Below, piece by piece: positions 17,405 to 24,801 of a stretch of 64,000 bases of DNA (positions within the stretch are counted from its first letter, which is position 1; every line of letters begins with the position of its first letter). Origin of the DNA: Bacteroidales bacterium WCE2008. Lineage in GTDB: Bacteria > Bacteroidota > Bacteroidia > Bacteroidales > UBA932. The DNA is taken from NCBI GenBank assembly GCA_900167925.1, contig FUZM01000005.1, positions 62,001-126,000 of the forward strand. Reading direction: 5' to 3'. The notes under the pieces were generated by a model, which saw nothing but the letters and a program-made list of their open reading frames with translations, did not search any database and was not told the origin of the DNA. The translations under genes and the position numbers were made by a program.

Positions 17405-17457
17405 GTCTTGATGTCTTGATGACGGTTAGGAGAGGACGGATACCGGGACCTGGTCGA

Positions 17458-18744
17458 TTAAAGGGATTTTATCCACTCGACCATAATCTCAATCTCCTTC
17501 GGAGAGATTGTCTCTTCGATTTTCATATACTCTTCAGCGCTTCCTGTTTCACAGGTTTGCTGTAAGTGGTTCACGTTTTCCATTTTCTCCAGCCGCACCG
17601 ACTTTGCATTCTTGAGGCCGTTGCGAAGAGCTTCGATATTGGCCTCGCATTCCACCTGCTGGTCTTTTGTTCCATTGAATGCAAGTACCGGGCACTCTAT
17701 GTCCTCGAGTCTCGAGCGCATGTCCATGGCTATGAACGAACTGAAGTATGGGGTACGAACCTGGGAGACGAGTGAGTTATAACTCATCTGCAATTCCTCC
17801 GGGAGACCTTCTGCAGATGGCGCAGGCTGCCCGGCCAAGATTGCATCGAACGCATTTCCAAGCATGTCGTTGAGTCGGTCTGCTATTTCCTGTGGATAGT
17901 CTCGAGAAGCAAAACCTACCCTATTCTGATAAAGCATGGTCTCTTTTCCAGAAACGACCATACCGGCGAGGCTGATTATGAAGTCAGCCTTTTTTTCGGA
18001 CGCGAGCATGATTGCGATCGAGCCACCCTCGCTATGGCCGATGACTCCGACATGATCGAATCTCCCTCTCAGCAAGGTGATTCCGGCAAGAGCGTCATTT
18101 TTCAGATCTTCTTCGGTCATGTTGACGATGTCTCCGGTGGATTCGCCGAATCCTCTGTCGTCGTACCTGAGTGTGGCGATTCCAGCCCTTGCGAATGCAT
18201 CTGCAATGACGGCGAACGGCTTATGTTCGAACAGAGTCTCATCCCTGTCCTGAAGTCCGCTGCCGCTCACCATTACGAACACAGGGGTCTGCCGTCCGGC
18301 GCCTTCAGGCAATGTCAGAGTTCCTTTGAGAACGGCGGCTCCATTTGTGAATGAGACTTCTTCGGTCTTATATGGGAATGGTGGCTGAGGGGTTTGAGGC
18401 CGGTTGTGCTTGACCTCGCCAGGAGCAAGGACAAGCGGAAGTGTCATCCCCATCTGTGAGAATGAACCTTCTATCTTTTCTCCCAGCCACTGACCTTCAT
18501 ATCTGGCTCCGATCGCAGGGATGCTTACGATCACCTTGCCAGAAGAGTCTCTTTCGAACTGGACTAGAATTCCCTTGGCCCCCTGCATCGGGGAATCCAT
18601 GGTGGGATTGACATCATCGAGATGGAATACAAGGGGCATCTTCATGCCCTGGACATCGAGTTCTCCAGACCAAGTGCCTGTCTGGGCATTTGCAGTGATG
18701 ACTGTCCCCAAGATGAGGACAAGCACGGAAAGGATAGATTTCAT
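17458..18744 (-). CDS. Secreted alpha/beta hydrolase
   Basis: The protein has 428 residues with a signal peptide ending TANAQ (residue 21). An N-terminal beta domain (GTWSGELDVQGMKMPLVFHL, about 22-115) precedes the alpha/beta hydrolase fold. The nucleophile elbow is GHSEGG with Ser238; oxyanion-side GSGLQDRD lies near 161-168, and Asp361 (in FNGTKDQQV) and His393 (in ENVNHLQQ) complete a plausible catalytic triad. Similar proteins are annotated as dienelactone-hydrolase-like or S9-like esterases/peptidases; the substrate is unknown. It is probably periplasmic. It lies upstream of a lipoprotein gene on the same strand and downstream of tRNA-His, behind the tRNA terminator. Confidence 0.82.
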   Translation of the reverse strand: MKSILSVLVLILGTVITANAQTGTWSGELDVQGMKMPLVFHLDDVNPTMDSPMQGAKGILVQFERDSSGKVIVSIPAIGARYEGQWLGEKIEGSFSQMGMTLPLVLAPGEVKHNRPQTPQPPFPYKTEEVSFTNGAAVLKGTLTLPEGAGRQTPVFVMVSGSGLQDRDETLFEHKPFAVIADAFARAGIATLRYDDRGFGESTGDIVNMTEEDLKNDALAGITLLRGRFDHVGVIGHSEGGSIAIMLASEKKADFIISLAGMVVSGKETMLYQNRVGFASRDYPQEIADRLNDMLGNAFDAILAGQPAPSAEGLPEELQMSYNSLVSQVRTPYFSSFIAMDMRSRLEDIECPVLAFNGTKDQQVECEANIEALRNGLKNAKSVRLEKMENVNHLQQTCETGSAEEYMKIEETISPKEIEIMVEWIKSL

Positions 18745-18813
18745 TTTGTGTTTTTTAAGTTCGTCTGATTCTGAAAAGTTTGAATGCTACCAAGTTAGAA
18801 ATAATTCTTCAAA

Positions 18814-18842
18814 TAAAAAAGCCTCCGGAAAACCGAAGGCTT
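18814..18842 (-). terminator. Intrinsic terminator of tRNA-His
   Basis: GCCTCCGG (18821-18828) and CCGAAGGC (18833-18840) pair with one mismatch that becomes a G-U wobble only in the minus-strand RNA, which supports that direction. A T run follows, and it lies a few bases after the tRNA 3' CCA. Confidence 0.75.
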
Positions 18843-18846
18843 AAGA

Positions 18847-18923
18847 TGGGGTGGATGATGGGGCTCGAACCCACGACACTCGGAACCACAATCCGATGCT
18901 CTACCAACTGAACTACATCCACC
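18847..18923 (-). tRNA. tRNA-His (anticodon GTG)
   Basis: The minus strand folds as a cloverleaf of 77 bases, counting G-1 and the encoded CCA. The acceptor stem is GTGGATG/CATCCAC, the D arm contains AGTTGGTAGAGC, the anticodon loop TTGTGGT gives anticodon GTG, and the T arm is GTGGGTTCGAGCCCCAT. The extra G at position -1 opposite C73 is the identity mark of histidine tRNA. A good promoter and terminator flank it, so it is a single-gene unit. Confidence 0.95.
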
Positions 18924-18937
18924 ATGTAAAGGGACTG

Positions 18938-18967
18938 CAAAGGTACAAATTTTTTCATTACCCGCAA
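18938..18967 (-). promoter_or_regulatory. Promoter of tRNA-His
   Basis: On the minus strand TTG (18965-18967), 19 bases, TACCTTTG (18938-18945). The tRNA begins 15 bases downstream of the -7 box. Confidence 0.7.
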
Positions 18968-18987
18968 GGGTTATGTCGATTTTTTCT

Positions 18988-18995
18988 TATCTTTG
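18988..18995 (+). promoter_or_regulatory. -7 box (TATCTTTG) of the carboxyltransferase gene
   Basis: TATCTTTG lies 37 bases before the ATG at 19032. It overlaps an upstream TTG codon in the same frame, which rules out that codon as a start. No TTG is seen at the -33 distance. Confidence 0.5.
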
Positions 18996-19031
18996 TACGA
19001 TTTTCGGCTTAAAAAGAAAATTTATCAAGAT

Positions 19032-20822
19032 ATGGCACGTGAAATAAAGTTTTCCCTCGTCTATAGAGACATGTGGCAGTCTTCAGGCAGGTATGTACCT
19101 AGAGTTGACCAGCTTGTGGAGGTTGCTCCGGCCATTATAGACATGGGCTGCTTCGACCGCGTCGAGACCAACGGCGGAGCATTCGAGCAGGTCAATCTGC
19201 TTTTTGGAGAGAATCCGAACGTTGCTGTCCGCAAATGGACCGCTCCTTTCCACAAGGCAGGTATCCAGACCCACATGCTCGAGAGAGGTCTCAATGCCCT
19301 CCGAATGAACCCGGTTCCTGCCGATGTCAGAGAGCTGATGTTCAAGGTAAAGAAAAAACAGGGCACAGATATCGCACGTTCCTTCTGCGGACTTAACGAC
19401 CACAGGAACCTCAAAGGTTCCGTGGAATTCGCCAAGAAAGGCGGAATGATTTCCCAGGTGGCCCTTTCGATCACCAACTCCCCTGTGCACACTGTTGCAT
19501 ATTATATGGGAATCGTTGACAAGGTTGTCGAGTACGGTGCAGACGAGATCTGCCTCAAAGACATGGCCGGCATCGGCCGTCCGACCTTCCTCGCCGAACT
19601 TACAAAGGACATAAAGACGAAATATCCGCACATCAAGGTTCAGTACCACGGCCACACCGGTCCGGGCTTCTCCCCTGCTTCCATGCTGGAGGTCGCCAGA
19701 GCCGGCGCCGACTACCTCGACGTAGCAGTCGAGCCGCTTTCATGGGGTAAGATCCATCCGGACGTGATCACCATCCGCGAGATGATGAAGGCCGACGGCT
19801 TCCTCGTGAAGGATCTCAACATGGACGCCTACATGGAGGTCCGAAGACTTACCCAGAAATTCATAGACGACTTCCTCGGCTACTGGATCAACAACAGCAA
19901 CCACCTCATGACTTCGCTCCTCGTGGGCTGCGGTCTTCCTGGCGGTATGATGGGGTCCATGATGGCCGACCTCAAGGGCTTCCAGGGCGCGATCAACGCC
20001 GCCCAGAGGGCTCATGGCCGTCCTGAGATGAGCCTCGACACCCTCATGGTCAAGCTCTTCGAAGAGGTAGAGTATGTATGGCCTCGTCTGGGTTATCCTC
20101 CGCTTGTCACTCCGTTCAGCCAGTATGTCAAGAATACGGCGCTGATGAACCTGTTCAACATGGTCAACGACAAGCCTCGCTGGACTACCATCGACAAGGA
20201 TACCTGGGGCATGATCCTCGGAAACATGGGCAAGCTCCCTGGAGAGCTCGCTCCGGAGATTGTCGCTCTCGCCAAGGAGAAGGGCCTCGAATTCACCACC
20301 AACAATCCTCAGGACAACTATCCTGACGAGCTTCCTAAGTTCCGTCAGATGATGAAAGAGGAAGGCTGGGACGAAGGCGAGGACGAGGAAGAACTCTTCG
20401 AGTTCGCAATGCACGAGCGTCAGTACCGCGATTACAAGAGCGGTATCGCAAAGGAGCGTTTCAACCAGGAGCTGGAGGAAATGCGCAAGAAAGCCGGCGC
20501 TCCTATCGTCGTCAAGAGACCTGTGGTAGAGATGCCTGAGTTCGATATCGACAAATATGTCAGCGAGCATCCTGACGCTGTGCCTGTACAGGCTCCTGCA
20601 AAGGGTCAGCTTCTCTGGCAGGTAGATGTCGCTGACGATTCAGCCGCCCCTGTCGTCGGAACCAAGGTCGAGGCAGGAAAGGGCATCGGTTTCGTGCAGA
20701 CTTTCTATGGAATGGAGGAACTCATCCCGGCAGTTGACGGATTCGTGGTTGCCGTGACCGGAAAGCAGGGCAAGAATGTCGTCAAAGGCGAGATCGTGGC
20801 TTTCATCGAGCGCAAGAAATAA
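19032..20822 (+). CDS. Oxaloacetate decarboxylase/pyruvate carboxylase-type carboxyltransferase subunit, biotin lysine absent
   Basis: From the ATG at 19032 the protein has 596 residues. The N-terminal two thirds form the HMG-CoA-lyase-like TIM barrel and PYC/OADA domain (REIKFSLVYRDMWQSS, EICLKDMAGIG, VQYHGHTGPGFSPASMLE, VAVEPLSWG), as in oxaloacetate decarboxylase alpha and pyruvate carboxylase subunit B. The C-terminal 70 residues still look like a biotinyl domain (APAKGQLLWQ, VEAGKGIGFV, DGFVVAVTGKQG). Where the family has EAMKM/EAMKT the sequence reads QTFYGMEE (residues 556-563), so no lysine is available for biotin. The enzyme may use a separate biotin carrier or have changed role. It is a single-gene unit ended by a terminator. 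Confidence 0.85.
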   Translation: MAREIKFSLVYRDMWQSSGRYVPRVDQLVEVAPAIIDMGCFDRVETNGGAFEQVNLLFGENPNVAVRKWTAPFHKAGIQTHMLERGLNALRMNPVPADVRELMFKVKKKQGTDIARSFCGLNDHRNLKGSVEFAKKGGMISQVALSITNSPVHTVAYYMGIVDKVVEYGADEICLKDMAGIGRPTFLAELTKDIKTKYPHIKVQYHGHTGPGFSPASMLEVARAGADYLDVAVEPLSWGKIHPDVITIREMMKADGFLVKDLNMDAYMEVRRLTQKFIDDFLGYWINNSNHLMTSLLVGCGLPGGMMGSMMADLKGFQGAINAAQRAHGRPEMSLDTLMVKLFEEVEYVWPRLGYPPLVTPFSQYVKNTALMNLFNMVNDKPRWTTIDKDTWGMILGNMGKLPGELAPEIVALAKEKGLEFTTNNPQDNYPDELPKFRQMMKEEGWDEGEDEEELFEFAMHERQYRDYKSGIAKERFNQELEEMRKKAGAPIVVKRPVVEMPEFDIDKYVSEHPDAVPVQAPAKGQLLWQVDVADDSAAPVVGTKVEAGKGIGFVQTFYGMEELIPAVDGFVVAVTGKQGKNVVKGEIVAFIERKK

Positions 20823-20878
20823 TTTGCTCGGGAAGGCGGAAATAAAAAATCATAAATAATTGATTAAAAATCATATTT

Positions 20879-20914
20879 AAATGCAGGGCCGCATACAGGT
20901 CCTGCATTTTTTTG
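20879..20914 (+). terminator. Intrinsic terminator after the carboxyltransferase gene
   Basis: AAATGCAGG (20879-20887) pairs with CCTGCATTT (20901-20909), followed by a T run. It lies about 57 bases after the stop. Confidence 0.8.
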
Positions 20915-20963
20915 TAATATATTTGGAGTCGCCCGCAGGCCTCTAATGTGCCGGGGTGACTAT

Positions 20964-21674
20964 ATGAAATTAAAAGAGATGAGCCCGGACGAACGTCCGA
21001 GGGAAAGACTGATCGAAAAGGGAGCGCCGGCCCTGAGCAATGCCGAGCTGCTCGCAATCATTATGAGGACCGGGACCGGGTCCAGGAATGTGCTGGAGAT
21101 TGCAAACGAATTGTTGCAGTCGGTGGAGTATTCTCTTGTACGGCTTTCTGCCGAGAGTATTGAATTCATGATGGAGATCAAGGGTGTCGGTCTCGAGAAG
21201 GCGTCGACGATAGCGGCGGCTTTCGAGATAGGCAGGAGGTTTGCGCTGGAGAAGGCGCGCACGGACGGACAGGCGATAACCGGAGCCGAGATGATCTATA
21301 ACATGATGATCCCGATCCTGAAGGGGCTGGACCATGAGGAGTGCTGGGTGATCTACCTGAACCGGGCGAATTACGTGATCGGGAAGGAGAAGATCGGTTC
21401 CGGCGGAATGGAAGCGATTACCTTCGACAATGACGCGATCCTGCTGCATGCCCTGCAGAAGAGGGCCCGCGGTATCATCATGGTGCATAATCATCCTTCC
21501 GGCAATCCGCGACCGGGGAAGGCTGACATCGAGGAGACGGAGACTTTGCGGACCGCGCTGCGGAAAGTCCGGAAGAACCTGGTGGACCATGTAATAATCT
21601 CCGACGACAAATACTTCAGTTTTGCCGACAGCGTCGTCACTCCCGTTCCGGACGTCAAAAAATTCTTAGGATAA
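20964..21674 (+). CDS. radC: RadC/JAB-domain protein
   Basis: The protein has 236 residues from the ATG at 20964 (MKLKEMSPDERPRERL); an in-frame ATG at 20946 adds six residues with no family match. The N-terminus has a UPF0758/helix-hairpin-helix region (LSNAELLAIIMRTG, IKGVGLEKASTIAAAFEIG). The C-terminal JAB/MPN-type metal site is complete: HNHPSGNPRPGKADIEET (about residues 172-189). The family was named for a radiation phenotype now considered doubtful; many copies belong to accessory DNA, and the biochemical role is unknown. A -7 box TATATTTG (20918-20925) precedes it. It is followed by upp, which has its own -7 box. Confidence 0.9.
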   Translation: MKLKEMSPDERPRERLIEKGAPALSNAELLAIIMRTGTGSRNVLEIANELLQSVEYSLVRLSAESIEFMMEIKGVGLEKASTIAAAFEIGRRFALEKARTDGQAITGAEMIYNMMIPILKGLDHEECWVIYLNRANYVIGKEKIGSGGMEAITFDNDAILLHALQKRARGIIMVHNHPSGNPRPGKADIEETETLRTALRKVRKNLVDHVIISDDKYFSFADSVVTPVPDVKKFLG

Positions 21675-21687
21675 CAAAAAAAATGAC

Positions 21688-21695
21688 TATATTTG
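21688..21695 (+). promoter_or_regulatory. -7 box (TATATTTG) of upp
   Basis: TATATTTG lies 28 bases before the upp ATG. There is no TTG at the standard -33 distance. Confidence 0.45.
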
Positions 21696-21723
21696 TATTT
21701 CGAATAATCTCAATTCGAAAACA

Positions 21724-22377
21724 ATGAAAGTCATCAATCTAGGCGAGACCAATTCGGTACTCAACAGTTTCATCGCGCAGATGCGCGACAAGCAGATCCA
21801 GAAAGACAGAATGCGTTTCCGCACTAACCTCCAGAGGGTTGGAAACATCTTCGCTTACGAAGTCAGCAAGACTATGAATTACAGTGTCAAGCACGTAACC
21901 ACTCCTCTCGGAACAGCAGATGTCGCAACCTACGACAATCCTGTAGTAGTAGCCACTATACTACGCGCAGGTCTTCCTCTCCACCAGGGAATCCTCGAAT
22001 ACTTCGATAATGCCGAAAATGCTTTCGTCGCCGCCTACAGAAAATATGACAAGGGAGATGACTTCCATATCCAGATAGAATACGCCACTGCACCGAACCT
22101 TTCGGGAAAGACACTGATTCTCGCCGATACGATGCTCGCCACAGGCGCCTCCATCGAGGTCACCTTCAACAAGCTCAGCGAAGACGGAGCTCCGGCCCAT
22201 ACGCATCTTATCTGCCCGATCGCCAGCGTATTTGCAGTCGAGTATCTGCAGAAGCACATGCCGGCAGACAACGTAACCCTCTGGACAGCAGCGATGGACG
22301 AGGAACTTACCAGCCACAGCTACATTGTCCCGGGTCTCGGTGACGCCGGAGATCTCGCTTTCGGAGAGAAACTCTAG
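21724..22377 (+). CDS. upp: Uracil phosphoribosyltransferase
   Basis: The protein has 217 residues, the size of Bacteroidota UPRTs. It makes UMP from uracil and PRPP in pyrimidine salvage. The PRPP-binding loop LILADTMLATGASI lies around residues 135-148, and the uracil-binding C-terminus GLGDAGDLAFG is present. AGLPLHQGILEYF and YRKYD segments also match the family. It is transcribed from its own -7 box. Its TAG stop shares the four bases CTAG (22374-22377) with the stop of convergent miaB, so there is no space for a terminator between the two. Confidence 0.93.
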   Translation: MKVINLGETNSVLNSFIAQMRDKQIQKDRMRFRTNLQRVGNIFAYEVSKTMNYSVKHVTTPLGTADVATYDNPVVVATILRAGLPLHQGILEYFDNAENAFVAAYRKYDKGDDFHIQIEYATAPNLSGKTLILADTMLATGASIEVTFNKLSEDGAPAHTHLICPIASVFAVEYLQKHMPADNVTLWTAAMDEELTSHSYIVPGLGDAGDLAFGEKL

Positions 22378-23690
22378 ACCAGAGAACAGATCAAGGTCGC
22401 CGAAGTGCAGGAAAGCACTTTGACGTCGACATAATCCCCGACTTTATGATTCTTGTCAGGGAAGACGCACATTTTATTGTTCGAAGCCCTGCCGCATAGT
22501 TCGTCAGGGTTTCTTTTTGACGGGCCCTCGACAAGAACCTTGAAGACCTTGCCGACATCCCTCTTGTTGCTCTCGAGACTGAGAGTATTCTGGAGCTCGA
22601 TTATTTCGTTGAGCCTGCGGGTCTTTTCTTCGACCGGGATATCGTCCGGATAATTCTTCGCGGCCAAGGTGCCGGGACGCTCCGAATATGCGAACATATA
22701 GGCATAATCGTAGCCGACAATCTTCATTATGCTGAGGGTATCCTGATGGTCCTGCTCGGTCTCGCCGCAGAATCCGGCGATGATGTCGGTAGTGATCGAG
22801 CAGTCAGGCATCACGCTCCTGATCTTGGCCACCCTCTCGAGGTACCATTCCCTGTTGTAGCGGCGTCTCATCTTCTCGAGCATCGCATCGCTGCCGGACT
22901 GGACCGGAAGATGGATGCATTTGCAGATATTGTCATACTTCGCCATGGTCTCGATGACCTCGTCGCTGATATCCTTCGGGTGAGAAGTCGAATAGCGGAC
23001 TCTCAGCTCGGGGCTGATCTCTGCGACCATGGACAGCAGTTTCGCAAAATTCACGCTCTCCCCGTCCGGGCCCTTCCAGAGATATGAATCCACATTCTGG
23101 CCGAGAAGGGTGACCTCCTTGTAGCCGCGAGACCAAAGGTCGCAGGCTTCGCGGACGATCGTATGAGGGTCGCGGCTCCTCTCTGCGCCTCTGGTGTACG
23201 GAACGACGCAGTATGAACATACATTATTGCAGCCCCTCATGATCGAAATGAAGGCCGAGACTCCGTTCTTGTCGATACGGACCGGAGTGATGTCCCCGTA
23301 AGTCTCCTCGTGGGAGAGCATGACGTTGATCTGCGGGTTGTCGGGGGTAATGCGGGAAAGCAGTTCCGGGAGCGTCCTGTATGAGTCCGGACCGGCCACG
23401 AGATCGACCTTATGGCTGTCGAGAAGGGAGTCCTTCAGTCTTTCGGCCATGCAGCCTACGATGCCGACGATCGCGCCGCGTTTCTTGCGGTGGTGGGCGA
23501 ACTGCTCTATGCGACCCCAGATACGCTGCTCGGCGTTATCCCTTATCGAACAGGTGTTTGCCATTATCACATCTGCTTCGTTTATGTCCTCCGTCCTCTG
23601 GTAGCCTTCCTTTCCAAGTATCGAGAATATGACTTCAGTGTCATTGACATTCATCTGACACCCGTAAGTTTCTATGTATAATTTTTTCAT
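22374..23690 (-). CDS. miaB: tRNA-2-methylthio-N6-dimethylallyladenosine synthase
   Basis: The 438-residue protein is a radical SAM methylthiotransferase. The N-terminal UPF0004 domain carries Cys11, Cys47 and Cys80 for the auxiliary cluster. The radical SAM triad is Cys154, Cys158 and Cys161 in RGCNNVCSYCVVPYTRG. A C-terminal TRAM domain (KVFKVLVEGPSKR...GDYVDVKVLSCTSATLICSL) binds tRNA. It converts i6A37 to ms2i6A37 in tRNAs reading UNN codons. The RGAERSRD following the triad is typical of MiaB, not RimO or MtaB. A minus-strand -7 box TACCTTTG lies at 23716-23723. Its stop overlaps that of upp. Confidence 0.95.
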   Translation of the reverse strand: MKKLYIETYGCQMNVNDTEVIFSILGKEGYQRTEDINEADVIMANTCSIRDNAEQRIWGRIEQFAHHRKKRGAIVGIVGCMAERLKDSLLDSHKVDLVAGPDSYRTLPELLSRITPDNPQINVMLSHEETYGDITPVRIDKNGVSAFISIMRGCNNVCSYCVVPYTRGAERSRDPHTIVREACDLWSRGYKEVTLLGQNVDSYLWKGPDGESVNFAKLLSMVAEISPELRVRYSTSHPKDISDEVIETMAKYDNICKCIHLPVQSGSDAMLEKMRRRYNREWYLERVAKIRSVMPDCSITTDIIAGFCGETEQDHQDTLSIMKIVGYDYAYMFAYSERPGTLAAKNYPDDIPVEEKTRRLNEIIELQNTLSLESNKRDVGKVFKVLVEGPSKRNPDELCGRASNNKMCVFPDKNHKVGDYVDVKVLSCTSATLICSLV

Positions 23691-23715
23691 TTGGTACGCA
23701 ATATGTATAGTGGTG

Positions 23716-23747
23716 CAAAGGTAGTAATTATTTTTTCACTATCTTTG
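23716..23747. promoter_or_regulatory. Divergent -7 boxes between miaB and the LEA14-like lipoprotein
   Basis: TACCTTTG on the minus strand (23716-23723) serves miaB and TATCTTTG on the plus strand (23740-23747) serves the lipoprotein operon. Only 16 bases separate them, so RNA polymerases would compete. Confidence 0.5.
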
Positions 23748-23773
23748 CATAATACGCACGTGAAAGAAGCGAG

Positions 23774-24238
23774 ATGAGATATAAACACAGAATACTGTTC
23801 CTTATTGCGGCCCTGACGATACTTACCTTGACGGGCTGCAACAAGATAAAGAATATTAAGATGACCGGTTGCTCGATCGAGTCGGTCTCCCCTATGGGCA
23901 TGAGAGGGCTCAAGGCTGAGCTTGCCGTCGGGATAGAGAATCCGGCCATGCAGTTCGAAGTCAGCGATATCCACGGCACAGTATATTACAAAGACTCGGA
24001 CATCCTTTATTATACAGCCGAGCCGATCAGCGTAAAGAAGCACTGCGCAGCCGTCTATCCGGTCGTCTGCACCGGCACAGCAGCCAAGCAGGTATCAATG
24101 TTATATGTTTTCGGACTGCTCAAGAATTCCTCTGTCGATGATTATACTGTCGACATCAATGTCAAACTGAAACTGAAAGGAGTCTCCAAGGACATAAGCA
24201 TAAAAAAGAAGCCTTTGAAAGATTTTATGGAGGACTGA
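23774..24238 (+). CDS. LEA14-like (WHy-type) lipoprotein
   Basis: The protein has 154 residues. The signal peptide ends TILTLTGCN (lipobox Cys22). The mature part resembles a late-embryogenesis-abundant type 2/WHy beta-sandwich: LKAELAVGIENPAMQFEVSDIHGTVYYKDSDILYYTAEPISV carries the N-P pair and alternating strands of that fold. The function is unknown; such proteins are small envelope lipoproteins in Bacteroidota. It lies 2 bases upstream of the SPOR gene, which lies 6 bases upstream of rpoN, so the three form an operon from the -7 box at 23740. Confidence 0.6.
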   Translation: MRYKHRILFLIAALTILTLTGCNKIKNIKMTGCSIESVSPMGMRGLKAELAVGIENPAMQFEVSDIHGTVYYKDSDILYYTAEPISVKKHCAAVYPVVCTGTAAKQVSMLYVFGLLKNSSVDDYTVDINVKLKLKGVSKDISIKKKPLKDFMED

Positions 24239-24240
24239 AA

Positions 24241-24795
24241 ATGAAGAAGATTCTATTTACGATAATATCTGTTCTTATCTGCGCAGCCGTCTACGGCCAG
24301 AATCAGGAAGGTTATGTAGCCGTCGACTCGCTGGTGTTCAGGCAGGCTTCCGCCGTGGATTCTTCCCTCGTCGGAAAATCTATATTCAACGTACTCGACA
24401 AGGCCGGCGGCGAAGTCCGTATCCACCAGTCCCAGGCTATAGCCGAAGGGCTGCGGAACCATATTGCCCGCAACTCCCGCAAGAGCATGAGCGGCTACAG
24501 AGTCAGAATCTATTTCGACAATCAGCAGAATGCCAGAGGCGCTTCCGAAAGCGCGCAGAGGATATTCCTTTCGCGTTATCCGGGAATCGCCGCATACCGC
24601 AGCTACCAGAATCCTTTCTTCAAGGTTACCGTCGGCGATTTCAGGACCAAGTCCGAAGCGATGGAGCTTCTCCAGCGTATAAAAAGAGACTTCCCTACCG
24701 CCTTCGTAGTCAAGGAAAATATCAACTATCCTGTAGTCGACAAGGAGCACTCCTATGTCGTAGATACGGTTAAAGTATTCAGACCGAAAAGATAG
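24241..24795 (+). CDS. Secreted SPOR-domain protein
   Basis: The protein has 184 residues with a signal peptide ending CAAVYGQ (about residue 20). The C-terminal region, from about 84 to 165, is a SPOR domain: YRVRIYFDNQQNARGASESA, FFKVTVGDFRTKSEAMELLQ and a closing AFVVKENI. SPOR domains bind denuded septal peptidoglycan, so the product probably localises to division sites, which fits its position just before rpoN and the dcw cluster. The N-terminal third (VDSLVFRQASAVDSSLVGKS) is unrecognised. Confidence 0.8.
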   Translation: MKKILFTIISVLICAAVYGQNQEGYVAVDSLVFRQASAVDSSLVGKSIFNVLDKAGGEVRIHQSQAIAEGLRNHIARNSRKSMSGYRVRIYFDNQQNARGASESAQRIFLSRYPGIAAYRSYQNPFFKVTVGDFRTKSEAMELLQRIKRDFPTAFVVKENINYPVVDKEHSYVVDTVKVFRPKR

Positions 24796-24801
24796 AAAGG
24801 C

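Noticed and set aside
18993..19031. TTG start of the carboxyltransferase at 18993
   Set aside because: The codon lies inside the -7 promoter box TATCTTTG, so it would not be in the transcript.
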